From Janthinobacterium sp. 67 (lineage in GTDB: Bacteria > Pseudomonadota > Gammaproteobacteria > Burkholderiales > Burkholderiaceae_D), in NCBI RefSeq assembly GCF_002797895.1, contig NZ_PGES01000001.1:5828001-5892000 (forward strand): a stretch of 64,000 bases of DNA. The letters are read 5' to 3'. Each line of letters begins with the position of its first letter. The first letter of the stretch is position 1. A program made the position numbers and the translations under genes. Shown here piece by piece: positions 55,192 through 63,860 of the stretch. The notes under the pieces are model-generated. The model was given only the letters and a program-made list of their open reading frames with translations, searched no databases and was not told the origin of the DNA.

Positions 55192-55713
55192 TCAATAAAC
55201 GATGTCAGCGCGGCGGTTTTCTGCCCATGCTGCTTCGTTGCTGCCTTGTGCTTTAGGCTTTTCTTTGCCCAGCGACACGGCTTCCATTTGGCCTTCTGGC
55301 ACGCCCAGGGCTGCCATCGACTTGCGCACGGCTTCAGCACGTTTCTGGCCCAGGGCCAGGTTGTACTCAGCGCCACCGCGTTCATCGGTGTTACCTTGGA
55401 TCAGGATCTTGCGGCTAGGCGTTTTCACCAGGTAAGCAGCGTGGTTTTGCACGACTGGGGTGTCCGCTTCACGCACGACGTATTTGTCGAAGTCGAAGTA
55501 GATGCTGCGGTTAGCCAACACGCCTTTTGGATCGTCCAGTGGATCGACCGATGCGGTCGTTACTGGCTGAACTTGACGGGTGTCAACTGGAGCTGCGACT
55601 TTTTCAGGAGCGCGCTCAACCACTGGGGTCTCGGCTACTTTGACTGGGGTGCTGCAGGCGGACAGCAGAGCTGCGGTAGCGGCGATGAAAGCCAAGCTTT
55701 TAAAGTTACTCAT
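55192..55713 (-). CDS. pal: Peptidoglycan-associated lipoprotein Pal
   Basis: A 173-residue outer-membrane lipoprotein. The lipobox LLSAC places the lipidated Cys at 20; a Pro/Val/Thr-rich linker (about 25-60) leads to the OmpA-like peptidoglycan-binding domain with SIYFDFDKYVV and ILIQGNTDERGGAEYNLALGQKRAEAVR (in short GNTDERGGAEYN and LGQKRAEAV). It binds TolB and meso-diaminopimelate. The ATG at 55713 follows CCGGAG. 43 bases after tolB, same strand, one operon. Confidence 0.97.
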   Translation of the reverse strand: MSNFKSLAFIAATAALLSACSTPVKVAETPVVERAPEKVAAPVDTRQVQPVTTASVDPLDDPKGVLANRSIYFDFDKYVVREADTPVVQNHAAYLVKTPSRKILIQGNTDERGGAEYNLALGQKRAEAVRKSMAALGVPEGQMEAVSLGKEKPKAQGSNEAAWAENRRADIVY

Positions 55714-55756
55714 TTTTATTCTCCGGGTCATGGTTAAAGGTGAAACTGTACAGCAT

Positions 55757-57034
55757 TTACTTCATGAAAGGACCCCAGGTGGGCTCCTTGATATTGCCAG
55801 CTTGCGTAGTCAAACGCTGTTTGACGCGGCCATCCACCGATACCACTGCCAGCGACTTGCGTCGTCCGGATTCGGTCGCGTACATGATATATTTCCCGTT
55901 GGGCGAAAAGCTCGGTGATTCGTCGTTGGCGGTGTCCGACAGGCGCAGTTCCTGGCCACTAGCCAGGTCGAGCGCGTAGAGCTGGAAATTGCCGTCGCGA
56001 CGGGAAATATAAGCAAGTGTCTTCCCGTCGGACGAGATCCGCGGGCTGATGTTGTAGGAGCCGCCAAACGTCACGCGCTTGGCTTCGCCACCGCTGGCCG
56101 ACATGCGGTAGATTTGTGGTCCGCCGCTGCGATCGCTGGTGAAGTAAATGCTTTGGCCATCGGCCGAGAATTGAGGTTCCGTATCGATGCCGCTGCTGGT
56201 GCTGACGCGGCGCAAACCGCTGCCGTCGGCATTGACGGTATAGACTTGGGTATGGCCATCGCGCGACAGGGCCACGGCCAGGCGCGAGCCGTCCGGGCTC
56301 CAGCTCGGCGCCGAATTGCTGCCTTTTTCATTCGATACGATGGTGCGCTGGCGCGTCACCAGGTTTTGCACGTAGACGATCGGCTTTTTCTTTTCAAACG
56401 AGACATACGCGACCTTGGTGCCGTCCGGCGACCAGGCTGGCGAAATGATCGGCTCGTTCGAGCGCAGGGCGACCTGGATGCCTTCGCCATCGGCGTCGGC
56501 CACTTCCAGCCGGTACTCGCGGCCCGATTGCGTGACGTAGGCGATGCGCGTGGCGAACGCGCCCTTGACGCCCGTCAGCTTTTCATAGATGTCGTCGGCG
56601 ATCTTGTGCGCCAGCAAGCGGTTGAACTGCGGGGCGGCCGCATTGTTCATGCTGGAAATCTGGGCGCCCTTGATGGTGTCGAACAGCTTGTAGCGCACGT
56701 CCAGGCGGCCGTCGGCCATGCTTTGCACGGTACCCGCCGCCAGCGCGTCGGCGCCGCGCGACTTCCACTGCTCGTAGCTGACGGGCGCCGTTTCCGATAC
56801 GGGCGCATCGGCGTCGATCAGCTTGAACACGCCGCTGCGCGCCAGGTCGGCCTTGATGATGCCGGACAGCGATTGCGGCGCCGCCGATTCATTGACGAAG
56901 CTGGCGACAGCGACCGGGATCTGGTTGCTGCCGATTCCCGTAATCTCCACGCGCAGCTGCGCCTGGGCGCCGGTCGCGCCCAGCATCAGGCCGGCGCAGA
57001 GCACGACATAGCTCATTTTTTTCATGGTCATCAT
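55757..57034 (-). CDS. tolB: Tol-Pal system periplasmic beta-propeller protein TolB
   Basis: A 425-residue periplasmic protein: signal peptide ending GAQAQ near residue 25, an N-terminal alpha/beta domain (about 27-150) and a six-bladed WD40-like propeller with repeats such as ISPAWSPDGTKVAYVSFE, APSWSPDGSRLAVALSRDG and PQFSADGQSIYFTSDRSGG. It bridges Pal and TolA. The start at 57034 (MMTMKKMSYVVL) overlaps the tolA stop by ATGA; a later Met at 57025 is also possible. Confidence 0.96.
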   Translation of the reverse strand: MMTMKKMSYVVLCAGLMLGATGAQAQLRVEITGIGSNQIPVAVASFVNESAAPQSLSGIIKADLARSGVFKLIDADAPVSETAPVSYEQWKSRGADALAAGTVQSMADGRLDVRYKLFDTIKGAQISSMNNAAAPQFNRLLAHKIADDIYEKLTGVKGAFATRIAYVTQSGREYRLEVADADGEGIQVALRSNEPIISPAWSPDGTKVAYVSFEKKKPIVYVQNLVTRQRTIVSNEKGSNSAPSWSPDGSRLAVALSRDGHTQVYTVNADGSGLRRVSTSSGIDTEPQFSADGQSIYFTSDRSGGPQIYRMSASGGEAKRVTFGGSYNISPRISSDGKTLAYISRRDGNFQLYALDLASGQELRLSDTANDESPSFSPNGKYIMYATESGRRKSLAVVSVDGRVKQRLTTQAGNIKEPTWGPFMK

Positions 57035-58050
57035 TTAGGCAAATCCTTCATCTCGAATATGAGTTCAATCTCGCGTTCCACGGTGCCGTCTTTTTTCTTC
57101 GGCAGTGGCGACGATTTATTAATGGCGTTTTCCACCGAGCTGTCATACGCCGGCAGGCCGCTGCTTTTAATCTTTCGGACCGAAATAATTTCCCCAGTTG
57201 GCAGTTGCTCGATCTTGAACACGGCGCGCGGGTTGCCCGGCACGTCCGTGCTACCGCTGTATGCGATATTGCTCTTGATCTTGCTCGTCAGGGCAGCGAC
57301 ATAGCCGCTGTCCTTGCGTGGCGCGGTCGCTTTCGCGGCCGTGCCCGTCGTGCCGGCGCCCGCCGCACCCGTGATGCGGCTCATTTCCGCAGCGCGCGCC
57401 TTGTCGGCGGCTTTTTTCTCTTCCGCCGCTTTTTTCGCCTTGGCAGCTTTTTCCGCCGCCGCTTTTTTCTCGGACAGTTCCTTCTCGGCTTTTTCTTCCG
57501 CCGCTTTTTCTTTCTCTTTGGCCTGCTTGGCTTTCTCCAGCTTGTCGGCCTTTTCTTTTTCCAGCTTTTCAGCCTTGTCTTTTTCTTTCTGCTTCTGTTT
57601 TTCCAGTTCGCGTTTTTCTTCCTCGCGTTCCTTCTGTTCCTGCTTGCGCCGCTCTTCGGCCGCCGCTTTTTCTTTCTCTTCCTTCAGCTTGGCCTTCTTG
57701 CGCTCGAGGGCGATCTCCGCTTCGCGCAGGTCGACCTTCGGCTCGGGCGCGGCCACCGGCGGCGGTGGCGGCGGGGCCGGCTGTTCCACTTGCGGTTCAG
57801 GCGGCGGCGTTGGCGTCGGCTCCGGTTCCGTCGCCACTTCGGGCGGCGGCGCGGCCGTCTGCACTTTCATGTCCCATACTTCCGCTTCGACGGCTACAGG
57901 CTCCGTATTTTGCCAGTGTACGCCCACCCACAGGAAAAACAGCAGGCCAAGATGCATCGCCAGCGCCAGGCCCAGCGAGGGCCAGCGGCTGCGTTCGCGC
58001 GGCACGCTGTAGGGCTTGCCGAGTACATGGTCGATTTGTTTGGTCTGCAA
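57031..58050 (-). CDS. tolA: TolA, inner-membrane-anchored Tol-Pal protein
   Basis: A 339-residue protein: N-terminal helix (about 26-43) in the inner membrane, a Pro-rich stretch, a long Lys/Glu/Ala helix (about 105-235) that spans the periplasm, and a C-terminal domain (about 250-339) resembling TonB, with SYVAALTSKI-like DSGYVAALTSKIKSNI. It transmits proton-motive force from TolQR to TolB-Pal. The only usable start is TTG at 58050, since stop codons lie close upstream and the next Met falls inside the membrane helix. No strong ribosome site is seen. It overlaps tolB by four bases. Confidence 0.93.
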   Translation of the reverse strand: MQTKQIDHVLGKPYSVPRERSRWPSLGLALAMHLGLLFFLWVGVHWQNTEPVAVEAEVWDMKVQTAAPPPEVATEPEPTPTPPPEPQVEQPAPPPPPPVAAPEPKVDLREAEIALERKKAKLKEEKEKAAAEERRKQEQKEREEEKRELEKQKQKEKDKAEKLEKEKADKLEKAKQAKEKEKAAEEKAEKELSEKKAAAEKAAKAKKAAEEKKAADKARAAEMSRITGAAGAGTTGTAAKATAPRKDSGYVAALTSKIKSNIAYSGSTDVPGNPRAVFKIEQLPTGEIISVRKIKSSGLPAYDSSVENAINKSSPLPKKKDGTVEREIELIFEMKDLPK

Positions 58051-58099
58051 AGTCTAGTCTATCTAAAAACGGTCAAGTCTGGAAAACACGATGCTGCGC

Positions 58100-58540
58100 T
58101 TACTTGGTGGCCAGGCCGACGCGGGTAATGCCCATTTTTTTTGCTTCCGAAATGAGCTGGATCACGTCGTCGTACTTGCTTTCCTTGTCGCCCGCGATCA
58201 TCACGGGATAGTCGGGATTGCTTTCATGCAGGCCGCGCAGCTTGCGCAGCAGGGCGTCGCGGTTCGGTTCCGTTTCCGGTGACAGCTGTTCCTTGCCGAT
58301 GACGCCGATCGACAGCGAACCATTTGGTTTCAGCACGATCTGAATATAGTCATCGGGCGGTTTCGCCGACTTTTCCGCGTTGGGCAAGTTCACCACGCTG
58401 GGATTGTTCGACGACGGCATCACCATGAAAATGATCAGCAGCACCAGCATCACGTCGATGTACGGCACGACGTTGATCTCGGACTTGAACTTGCGGCCAC
58501 GGCCGCCGCGCATGCCGCCGCTATTGAATGAGGAACCCAT
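58100..58540 (-). CDS. tolR: TolR, ExbD-family proton-channel subunit
   Basis: A 146-residue protein with one helix (about 28-43) carrying the essential Asp in VPYIDVMLVLLIIFMV. A Gly/Arg-rich cytoplasmic N-terminus precedes it and a periplasmic peptidoglycan-binding domain follows. It forms the proton channel with TolQ. The start has GAGGGAGCAGC upstream. 15 bases after tolQ. Confidence 0.96.
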   Translation of the reverse strand: MGSSFNSGGMRGGRGRKFKSEINVVPYIDVMLVLLIIFMVMPSSNNPSVVNLPNAEKSAKPPDDYIQIVLKPNGSLSIGVIGKEQLSPETEPNRDALLRKLRGLHESNPDYPVMIAGDKESKYDDVIQLISEAKKMGITRVGLATK

Positions 58541-58555
58541 GGACGCTGCTCCCTC

Positions 58556-59245
58556 TTAGCGCGACTGGCGCTGCAAGATGTTGGAGAATTCCTCGACGAA
58601 GCTCTCGAAGCGGATCGCCAGGCGGTCGATGTCGTGCGAAAAACGGTTGTAGGCGACGACGGCGGGAATCGCGGCGAACAGGCCGATGGCGGTGGCGATC
58701 AGCGCTTCGGCAATGCCGGGCGCGACGGCCGCCAGGGTGGCTTGTTGCACGTTGGCCAGGCCGCGGAAGGCGTTCATGATGCCCCAGACGGTACCGAGCA
58801 AGCCGATGTACGGCGAGACGGAACCGACGGAAGCGAGGAAGGCCAGGTGCGATTCGAGCACGTCCATTTCACGCTGGAAGGCGGCGCGCATGGCGCGGCG
58901 TGCGCCGTCGAGCACGGCACCCACGTCCAGCGCTTCGCGCGAACCGTAGGAAGCCTTGCCCTTGATGAATTCACCCATGCCGGCGTCGAAGATGCGGGCC
59001 AGCGCGCCGCTCTGGTCGCGGTTGCCGCTGGCGTTCTGGTGCAGCGCATGCAGGTTGCCGCCGGCCCAGAAGCTGCGTTCGAATTCGATGGTTTGCTTGC
59101 GCGCCTGGCGCACGGCAAACATCTTGCGGAAAATGTAGGTCCAGCTGGTCAGGGAAATCAGCAGCAGCAGGGCCATGATCAGTTGCACGATCAGGTGGGC
59201 ATTGGTGATGAGCGCGAGGAAAGAAAGATCTTGTGTAACGTTCAT
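58556..59245 (-). CDS. tolQ: TolQ, MotA/ExbB-family proton-channel subunit
   Basis: A 229-residue inner-membrane protein with three helices (about 15-40, 135-160 and 170-195). The conserved VGSVSPYIGLLGTVWGIMNAF and AEALIATAIGLFAAIPAVVAYN segments are present. It forms the energised TolQR complex that drives TolA during cell constriction. 46 bases after ybgC. Confidence 0.96.
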   Translation of the reverse strand: MNVTQDLSFLALITNAHLIVQLIMALLLLISLTSWTYIFRKMFAVRQARKQTIEFERSFWAGGNLHALHQNASGNRDQSGALARIFDAGMGEFIKGKASYGSREALDVGAVLDGARRAMRAAFQREMDVLESHLAFLASVGSVSPYIGLLGTVWGIMNAFRGLANVQQATLAAVAPGIAEALIATAIGLFAAIPAVVAYNRFSHDIDRLAIRFESFVEEFSNILQRQSR

Positions 59246-59291
59246 TGGCTGGCAGTCTGTTGGGTGAATTATCCGGGGTGGCGGGTGGGGT

Positions 59292-59693
59292 TCAGGCGGC
59301 GCGCATGCGGGCCGCTACCGCATCGGGCACGGCGCGCGGGCGCAGTGCCGAATCGACGCAGCCGATCTTGACGCGTGCCGTGTTGAGCAGGCGGTCGCCG
59401 CACCAGGCTTGTTGCAGGAAAACGATGGAGGCGCGCCCCATTTTCTCTATGCTTAATGTCAATCTTACCGTGTCATCGAGCCTGGCTGGCGCATGATAGT
59501 CGGCGTTGACGCTTTTGACAACGAACATCGCGTCGTGCTGCTCGAGCAATTCCTGCTGGCCCACGCCGATGGCGCGCAGCCATTCGGTGCGCGCGCGCTC
59601 GAAGAATTTCAGGTAGTTAGCGTAATAGACGATGCCGCCGGCGTCGGTGTCTTCATAGTAGACACGTACGTTCCAGGTAAAGACTGAAGGCAT
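59292..59693 (-). CDS. ybgC: Acyl-CoA thioesterase YbgC
   Basis: A 133-residue hot-dog thioesterase. VRVYYEDTDAGGIVYYANYLKFFERARTEWLR (in short YYEDTDAGGIVYYANY) holds the catalytic Asp, and the rest of the hot-dog fold follows. YbgC acts on short-chain or phospholipid-related acyl-CoA/ACP and is the conserved first gene of tol-pal clusters. The start at 59693 fits E. coli YbgC; a longer start at 59729 is possible but less conserved. Confidence 0.94.
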   Translation of the reverse strand: MPSVFTWNVRVYYEDTDAGGIVYYANYLKFFERARTEWLRAIGVGQQELLEQHDAMFVVKSVNADYHAPARLDDTVRLTLSIEKMGRASIVFLQQAWCGDRLLNTARVKIGCVDSALRPRAVPDAVAARMRAA

Positions 59694-59936
59694 GTTTATT
59701 GCGCCAGTAGTGAGATTGAGCAACATTTTACGCGATTTTTCTTCTTGTGACTGTGGGCGCTTGCTGGAAAGCCATGCAAAAGCTGCATATAAGTTGCACC
59801 GCAGCATTGTAAAACGGAGGGCTGCAATGGCAAGCCCCGTAACATACGCTTACATGCATGAGCAAAGTTTACATCCAGCTTAAGACGACGGAGCGGCGCT
59901 GCCCGGGCGGCGATTATAGCCGCACGCTTGCATTCC
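59694..59936. other. Gene-free region upstream of ybgC and glyA
   Basis: The 518 bases between the divergent ybgC and glyA genes hold no convincing gene. This left part contains AT-rich runs suitable for a minus-strand tol promoter (for example around 59700-59760) and no recognised motif. The right part holds the glyA promoter and ZTP riboswitch. Confidence 0.6.
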
Positions 59937-59965
59937 TTGCTCAATTTGGGCACTTAACTTACAAT
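59937..59965 (+). promoter_or_regulatory. Probable sigma-70 promoter of glyA
   Basis: TTGCTC at 59937-59942, 17 bases, then TACAAT at 59960-59965. Initiation near 59972 would place the riboswitch at the very start of the transcript. Confidence 0.6.
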
Positions 59966-59981
59966 TTGCATTCCATTACGT

Positions 59982-60100
59982 CTCACGTGACTGGCGAAAA
60001 GTCGGGCGATCTCCATGAGTGGTGATCGGCAATCCGGCGAAAGGTGGGCACCCACCGGGAAACGTGAGATTTTTCATCAGCCGTTCGCCTGGGTAGCCAC
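59982..60100 (+). promoter_or_regulatory. ZTP (pfl) riboswitch upstream of glyA
   Basis: CTCACGT (59982-59988) pairs with ACGTGAG (60062-60068). Between them lie TGACTGGCG, AATCCGGCGAAA and CCACCGGGAAA, all hallmarks of the pfl motif; the 3' domain CCGTTCGCCTGGG (60081-60093) matches the conserved CCGCCUGGG. The class binds ZTP/ZMP, signalling low 10-formyl-tetrahydrofolate, and often controls glyA. The expression platform is not obvious; about 110 bases separate the aptamer from the ATG. Confidence 0.85.
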
Positions 60101-60212
60101 TATGGAAAAGCACGAAGAGGCTGCCTGTCCAATGTTGTTATTCACTTAACGCCGGCTCCCCTCATTCGATCCAATCTGCCAGTACAAGCACCCTCATACT
60201 TGGAGTTTTTAC

Positions 60213-61460
60213 ATGTTTGCAAAAGATCATACCCTCGCCAACGTCGATCCTGAATTGTTCGCCGTCATTCAAAAAGAGAACACGCGCCAGCACGATCACA
60301 TCGAACTGATCGCGTCGGAAAACTACACGTCGCCGGCCGTAATGGAAGCGCAAGGCTCGCAGCTGACGAACAAGTATGCCGAAGGCTATCCAGGCAAGCG
60401 CTACTACGGCGGCTGCGAATACGTCGACGTGGCCGAGCAACTGGCTATCGACCGCGTGAAACAGCTGTTCGGCGCCGAATGCGCGAACGTGCAGCCGAAC
60501 TCGGGCTCGCAGGCAAACCAGGGCGTGTTCTTCGCCATGCTGAAACCAGGCGACCTGATCATGGGTATGTCGCTGGCCGAAGGCGGCCACCTGACCCACG
60601 GCATGCCGCTGAACATGTCCGGCAAATGGTTTGACGTCGTCTCCTACGGCTTGACGGCGGAAGAAGACATCGACTACGAGGCAATGGAGCGCCTGGCCCG
60701 CGAACGCAAGCCGAAACTGATCATCGCCGGCGCGTCCGCCTTCTCGAAAAAGATCGACTTCGAACGCTTCAGCAAGATCGCCAAGGAAGTCGGCGCCTAC
60801 TTCATGGTCGACATGGCCCACTACGCCGGCCTGATCGCCGCCGGCCTGTACCCGAACCCGGTGCCGTTCGCCGACTTCGTCACCTCGACCACGCACAAAT
60901 CGCTGCGCGGCCCGCGCGGCGGCATCATCCTGATGAAGGCCGAACACGAAAAAGCCATCAACTCGGCCATCTTCCCTGGCATCCAGGGCGGCCCGCTGAT
61001 GCACGTGATCGCCGGCAAGGCCGTCGCCTTCAAGGAAGCGCTGAGCCCTGAATTCGTCGAATACCAGAAGCAAGTGATCAAGAACGCCGACGTGCTGGCG
61101 AAAACCCTGATCAAGCGCGGCCTGCGCATCGTGTCCGGCGGCACCGAATCGCACGTCATGCTGGTCGACCTGCGCGCCAAGAACCTGACAGGCAAGGAAG
61201 CTGAAGCCATCCTCGGTTCCGCGCACATCACCTGCAACAAGAACGGCATCCCGAACGACCCGCAAAAGCCATTCGTCACCTCGGGCATCCGCCTGGGCAG
61301 CCCGGCGATGACGACGCGCGGTTTCAAGGAAGCGCAAGCGGAAGAAGTGGGCAACCTGATCGCCGACGTGCTGGACAATCCGCATGACGCCGCCACCATC
61401 GAGCGCGTGAAAGCGGCCGTGAAAGTGCTGGCCGACGCGCACCCTGTGTACGCCGCATAA
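60213..61460 (+). CDS. glyA: Serine hydroxymethyltransferase
   Basis: A 415-residue PLP enzyme that interconverts serine and glycine, loading tetrahydrofolate with a one-carbon unit. The Schiff-base Lys is K229 in [15 protein letters not shown], and [20 protein letters not shown] and YYGGCEYVD are typical. Length and motifs fit bacterial GlyA throughout. It is under a ZTP riboswitch, so folate shortage should raise or lower its expression. nrdR follows 143 bases later, with two alternative hairpins and a GC-rich terminator-like stem between them. Confidence 0.98.
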   Translation: MFAKDHTLANVDPELFAVIQKENTRQHDHIELIASENYTSPAVMEAQGSQLTNKYAEGYPGKRYYGGCEYVDVAEQLAIDRVKQLFGAECANVQPNSGSQANQGVFFAMLKPGDLIMGMSLAEGGHLTHGMPLNMSGKWFDVVSYGLTAEEDIDYEAMERLARERKPKLIIAGASAFSKKIDFERFSKIAKEVGAYFMVDMAHYAGLIAAGLYPNPVPFADFVTSTTHKSLRGPRGGIILMKAEHEKAINSAIFPGIQGGPLMHVIAGKAVAFKEALSPEFVEYQKQVIKNADVLAKTLIKRGLRIVSGGTESHVMLVDLRAKNLTGKEAEAILGSAHITCNKNGIPNDPQKPFVTSGIRLGSPAMTTRGFKEAQAEEVGNLIADVLDNPHDAATIERVKAAVKVLADAHPVYAA

Positions 61461-61468
61461 TAATTTGT

Positions 61469-61510
61469 CCAGAATGTGTCATACAGAGTAAGATTCTGGA
61501 TGACACATTC
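61469..61510 (+). repeat. Overlapping alternative hairpins after glyA
   Basis: CCAGAAT (61469-61475) can pair with ATTCTGG (61493-61499), whereas GAATGTGTCAT (61472-61482) can pair with ATGACACATTC (61500-61510). The two share bases and cannot form together in full. Confidence 0.6.
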
Positions 61511-61521
61511 CTTCGTGCCCC

Positions 61522-61551
61522 AGGGCGCCCGGAGTGATTCGGGCGCCCTTT
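61522..61551 (+). terminator. GC-rich terminator between glyA and nrdR
   Basis: AGGGCGCCCG pairs with CGGGCGCCCT around GAGTGATT, followed by TTTG. Confidence 0.75.
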
Positions 61552-61603
61552 GTACAAGGGCGGCGATTTCCCGTAATTATTACTATAAAGTTGTAGCCAG
61601 CCC

Positions 61604-62065
61604 ATGAAATGTCCATTTTGCCAGCACGGCGATACCCAGGTTCTCGATACGCGCGTATCGGAGGAAGGGGATGCCATTCGGCGCCGCCGCCGCTGCGGCA
61701 AATGCGACAAGCGTTTTACGACTTACGAACGCATTGAACTTATCATGCCGGCCGTCGTCAAAAAGAATGGCAGCCGGACGGAGTTCGCTGCGGATAAGTT
61801 GCGCGGCAGTTTGATGCTGGCCTTGCGCAAGCGTCCCGTCGCGGCCGCCTCCGTGGATACGGCCATTGCCTCCATCCAGGAAAAACTGCTGACCAGCGGT
61901 CAGCGTGAAGTCGATTCCGGCTATATCGGCGAACTCGTCATGCAGGAACTCAAGCGCCTGGACAAGATCGCCTACATCCGCTTCGCTTCCGTCTACAAGA
62001 ATTTCGAAGACCTGGCCGAGTTCCAGGACGCAATCGCCGAAGTGGGGCAGGCGCGCAAGCCCTGA
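61604..62065 (+). CDS. nrdR: Transcriptional repressor NrdR
   Basis: A 153-residue repressor of ribonucleotide reductase genes. The N-terminal zinc ribbon uses C3, C6, C31 and C34 (MKCPFC...CGKC); the ATP-cone domain (about 49-139) senses ATP/dATP. Typical length. It follows glyA, a common arrangement in betaproteobacteria. A terminator lies 27 bases past its stop. Confidence 0.97.
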   Translation: MKCPFCQHGDTQVLDTRVSEEGDAIRRRRRCGKCDKRFTTYERIELIMPAVVKKNGSRTEFAADKLRGSLMLALRKRPVAAASVDTAIASIQEKLLTSGQREVDSGYIGELVMQELKRLDKIAYIRFASVYKNFEDLAEFQDAIAEVGQARKP

Positions 62066-62094
62066 CCTCACCTTCTTGTTCACCTTCTTGAAGG

Positions 62095-62119
62095 CGGGGC
62101 TGCTTATGCGCCCCGTTTT
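62095..62119 (+). terminator. Terminator after nrdR
   Basis: CGGGGC (62095-62100) pairs with GCCCCG (62110-62115), followed by TTTT. Confidence 0.7.
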
Positions 62120-62298
62120 CACCACGCCAAGGTTTGTCTGGCAAGCGGCCTGATCAATACCAACGCTGTTCTTCCCACCTTATTGCCGTGTTGTTTGCGC
62201 CAGCGCAGACCCGGCTTTTTGCGCGCGCCTATCTTGTAGCTGGGCCGTGCGTCCGTGCGGCTCCGGTCCTGGTTTCATTCTGTCCGCAGGAGAAGCTC

Positions 62299-62883
62299 AT
62301 GCACAGCGGTGCGCGCGGTCTGATCGGTGGCAGCAGCCTCGTCGAGGTGCTCGTGTCGCTGCTGCTGTTGGCGCTGGGCCTGCTCGGCGCCAGCATCCTG
62401 CAACTGAATTCCCTGCGCGCACGCCATGAGTCGGCGCTATTGTCGGCGGGCGTGCAACTGGCCGCGGGCATGGCCGAACGCATGCGCGCGAATAGCGTAC
62501 TCATGAATGGCCCCGATACGGGCAATCCCTACCTGAACGTGGCCTACGCAGCGGCGGACGGTGGCGACACTGGCGGCGGCGCGCCGGACTGCTTTGGCGC
62601 CACGCTCTGCAGCGCGGCCGACCTGGCGCAATTCGATATCGCCGAGTGGAAACAGCAACTGCATGTGGCCTTGCCCGGCGCGCGCCTGCATATCTGCCGC
62701 GACACTTCCGCGTGGGATGCGCCCGCCCAAGGCTTGCAGTGGGCGTGCAGCGGCGGCATGGGCGCGCCCATCGTCATCAAGCTGGGCTGGCGCGGCCGCC
62801 TGCCCGATGGTTCACCCGCCGTGAATGCGGCAGGCGAGTCGTTGCCCAGGCTGGCATTCCAGCTGGGCGGGGGCGGCGCATGA
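62299..62883 (+). CDS. pilV: Minor type IV pilin PilV
   Basis: A 194-residue prepilin-like protein. The short leader MHSGARGLIGG is cut before SSLVEVLVSLLLLALGLLGA, with Glu at +5 of the mature protein as required for assembly. The soluble part is typical of PilV, containing AAGMAERMRANS and DLAQFDIAEWKQQL. The ATG at 62299 follows GCAGGAG; the frame is open upstream but not protein-like. It overlaps pilW by ATGA. Part of the priming complex of the type IVa pilus. Confidence 0.9.
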   Translation: MHSGARGLIGGSSLVEVLVSLLLLALGLLGASILQLNSLRARHESALLSAGVQLAAGMAERMRANSVLMNGPDTGNPYLNVAYAAADGGDTGGGAPDCFGATLCSAADLAQFDIAEWKQQLHVALPGARLHICRDTSAWDAPAQGLQWACSGGMGAPIVIKLGWRGRLPDGSPAVNAAGESLPRLAFQLGGGGA

Positions 62884-63848
62884 ACGAGGTCCTGTATAGG
62901 TATCGCGGCATGAGCCTGGTCGAATTGCTGGTGGCCCTGTCGCTGGGCGCGCTGCTGATGCTGGCCGCCAGTAGCGTGCTGCTGGCGGCCAGCGGCAGTT
63001 ATGGCGACCAGTCCGCCAGTGCGCGGCTCGACGACAACGGCCGCTATGCGCTCGACACCATTGCCCGCGCCGTGCGCCAGACGGCGTACGTGAACTGGGA
63101 CAGCAGCGCCGCGCCCGTCGCCCATGCCGATGACGACAGCGCCAATGTGGCTGGGCTCGACGCGCGCACTCTGGGCAAGAACAGCGAGGGCATCGGCGGC
63201 GCGCTGCCCGGCGCCCTGCACGGCAGCGACGTGCTGGCCCTGCGTTATTACGGCGCCGGCAAGGAAGAGGGCGGCGACGGTTCCGTGCTCAATTGCGCGG
63301 GCTTCGGCGTGGGCGCCGCGCAAACGCAGGCGCAGCGGGGCTGGAGCATTTTCTATGTAGCGCAGGGCGCCGATGGCGAGGGCGAGCTGCGCTGCAAATA
63401 CCGGGGCGCGAACGGCTGGGGCGCGGACGCCATCATCCGTGGCGTCGACGGTTTCCAGGTGCTGTATGGCCTCGACACGGATACGCCGCCCGACGGCGTG
63501 GCGAACCGTTACGTCAACGCCAGCGCGCTCGACGCCTACGATGCGGCACTGGTGCTGGAGGGGGCGGATGAAGCCGCCCGCCAGCGCGATCTGTACCGGC
63601 GCACGCACTGGAAGCGCGTGGCCAGCGTGCGCGTGGCCCTGTTGCTGCACGGCGAGGCCGGCCAGGCGGACAAGCTGGCGGAACTGGGACCGGCGCAGTT
63701 CGACCTGTTCGGCAAGGCCTATGCCGAGGCGCACGGCGCAGGCGACACGGGCGTGCGCATCGCGCGCGCGTCCTTGCCCGCCGCGACGCGCTCCCGGCTG
63801 CGGCAACTGGTGCAGACGAGCATCATGCTGCGCAACGGGCCGGCCTAG
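62880..63848 (+). CDS. pilW: Minor type IV pilin PilW
   Basis: A 322-residue minor pilin. The leader MNEVLYRYRG is followed by MSLVELLVALSLGALLMLAASSV with Glu at +5. The large pseudopilin domain has ARLDDNGRYALDTIARAVRQ and DGFQVLYGLDTDTPPDGVANRYV. Translationally coupled to pilV; pilX starts 12 bases after its stop. It acts with PilV, PilX and FimU-like pilins, and PilY1, at the pilus tip. Confidence 0.9.
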   Translation: MNEVLYRYRGMSLVELLVALSLGALLMLAASSVLLAASGSYGDQSASARLDDNGRYALDTIARAVRQTAYVNWDSSAAPVAHADDDSANVAGLDARTLGKNSEGIGGALPGALHGSDVLALRYYGAGKEEGGDGSVLNCAGFGVGAAQTQAQRGWSIFYVAQGADGEGELRCKYRGANGWGADAIIRGVDGFQVLYGLDTDTPPDGVANRYVNASALDAYDAALVLEGADEAARQRDLYRRTHWKRVASVRVALLLHGEAGQADKLAELGPAQFDLFGKAYAEAHGAGDTGVRIARASLPAATRSRLRQLVQTSIMLRNGPA

Positions 63849-63860
63849 GCGGGCGGCGCG

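Noticed and set aside
59696..59953. 85-codon minus-strand frame upstream of ybgC
   Set aside because: No ribosome site or domain; Cys/Arg/Lys-rich and overlapping the expected promoter region.
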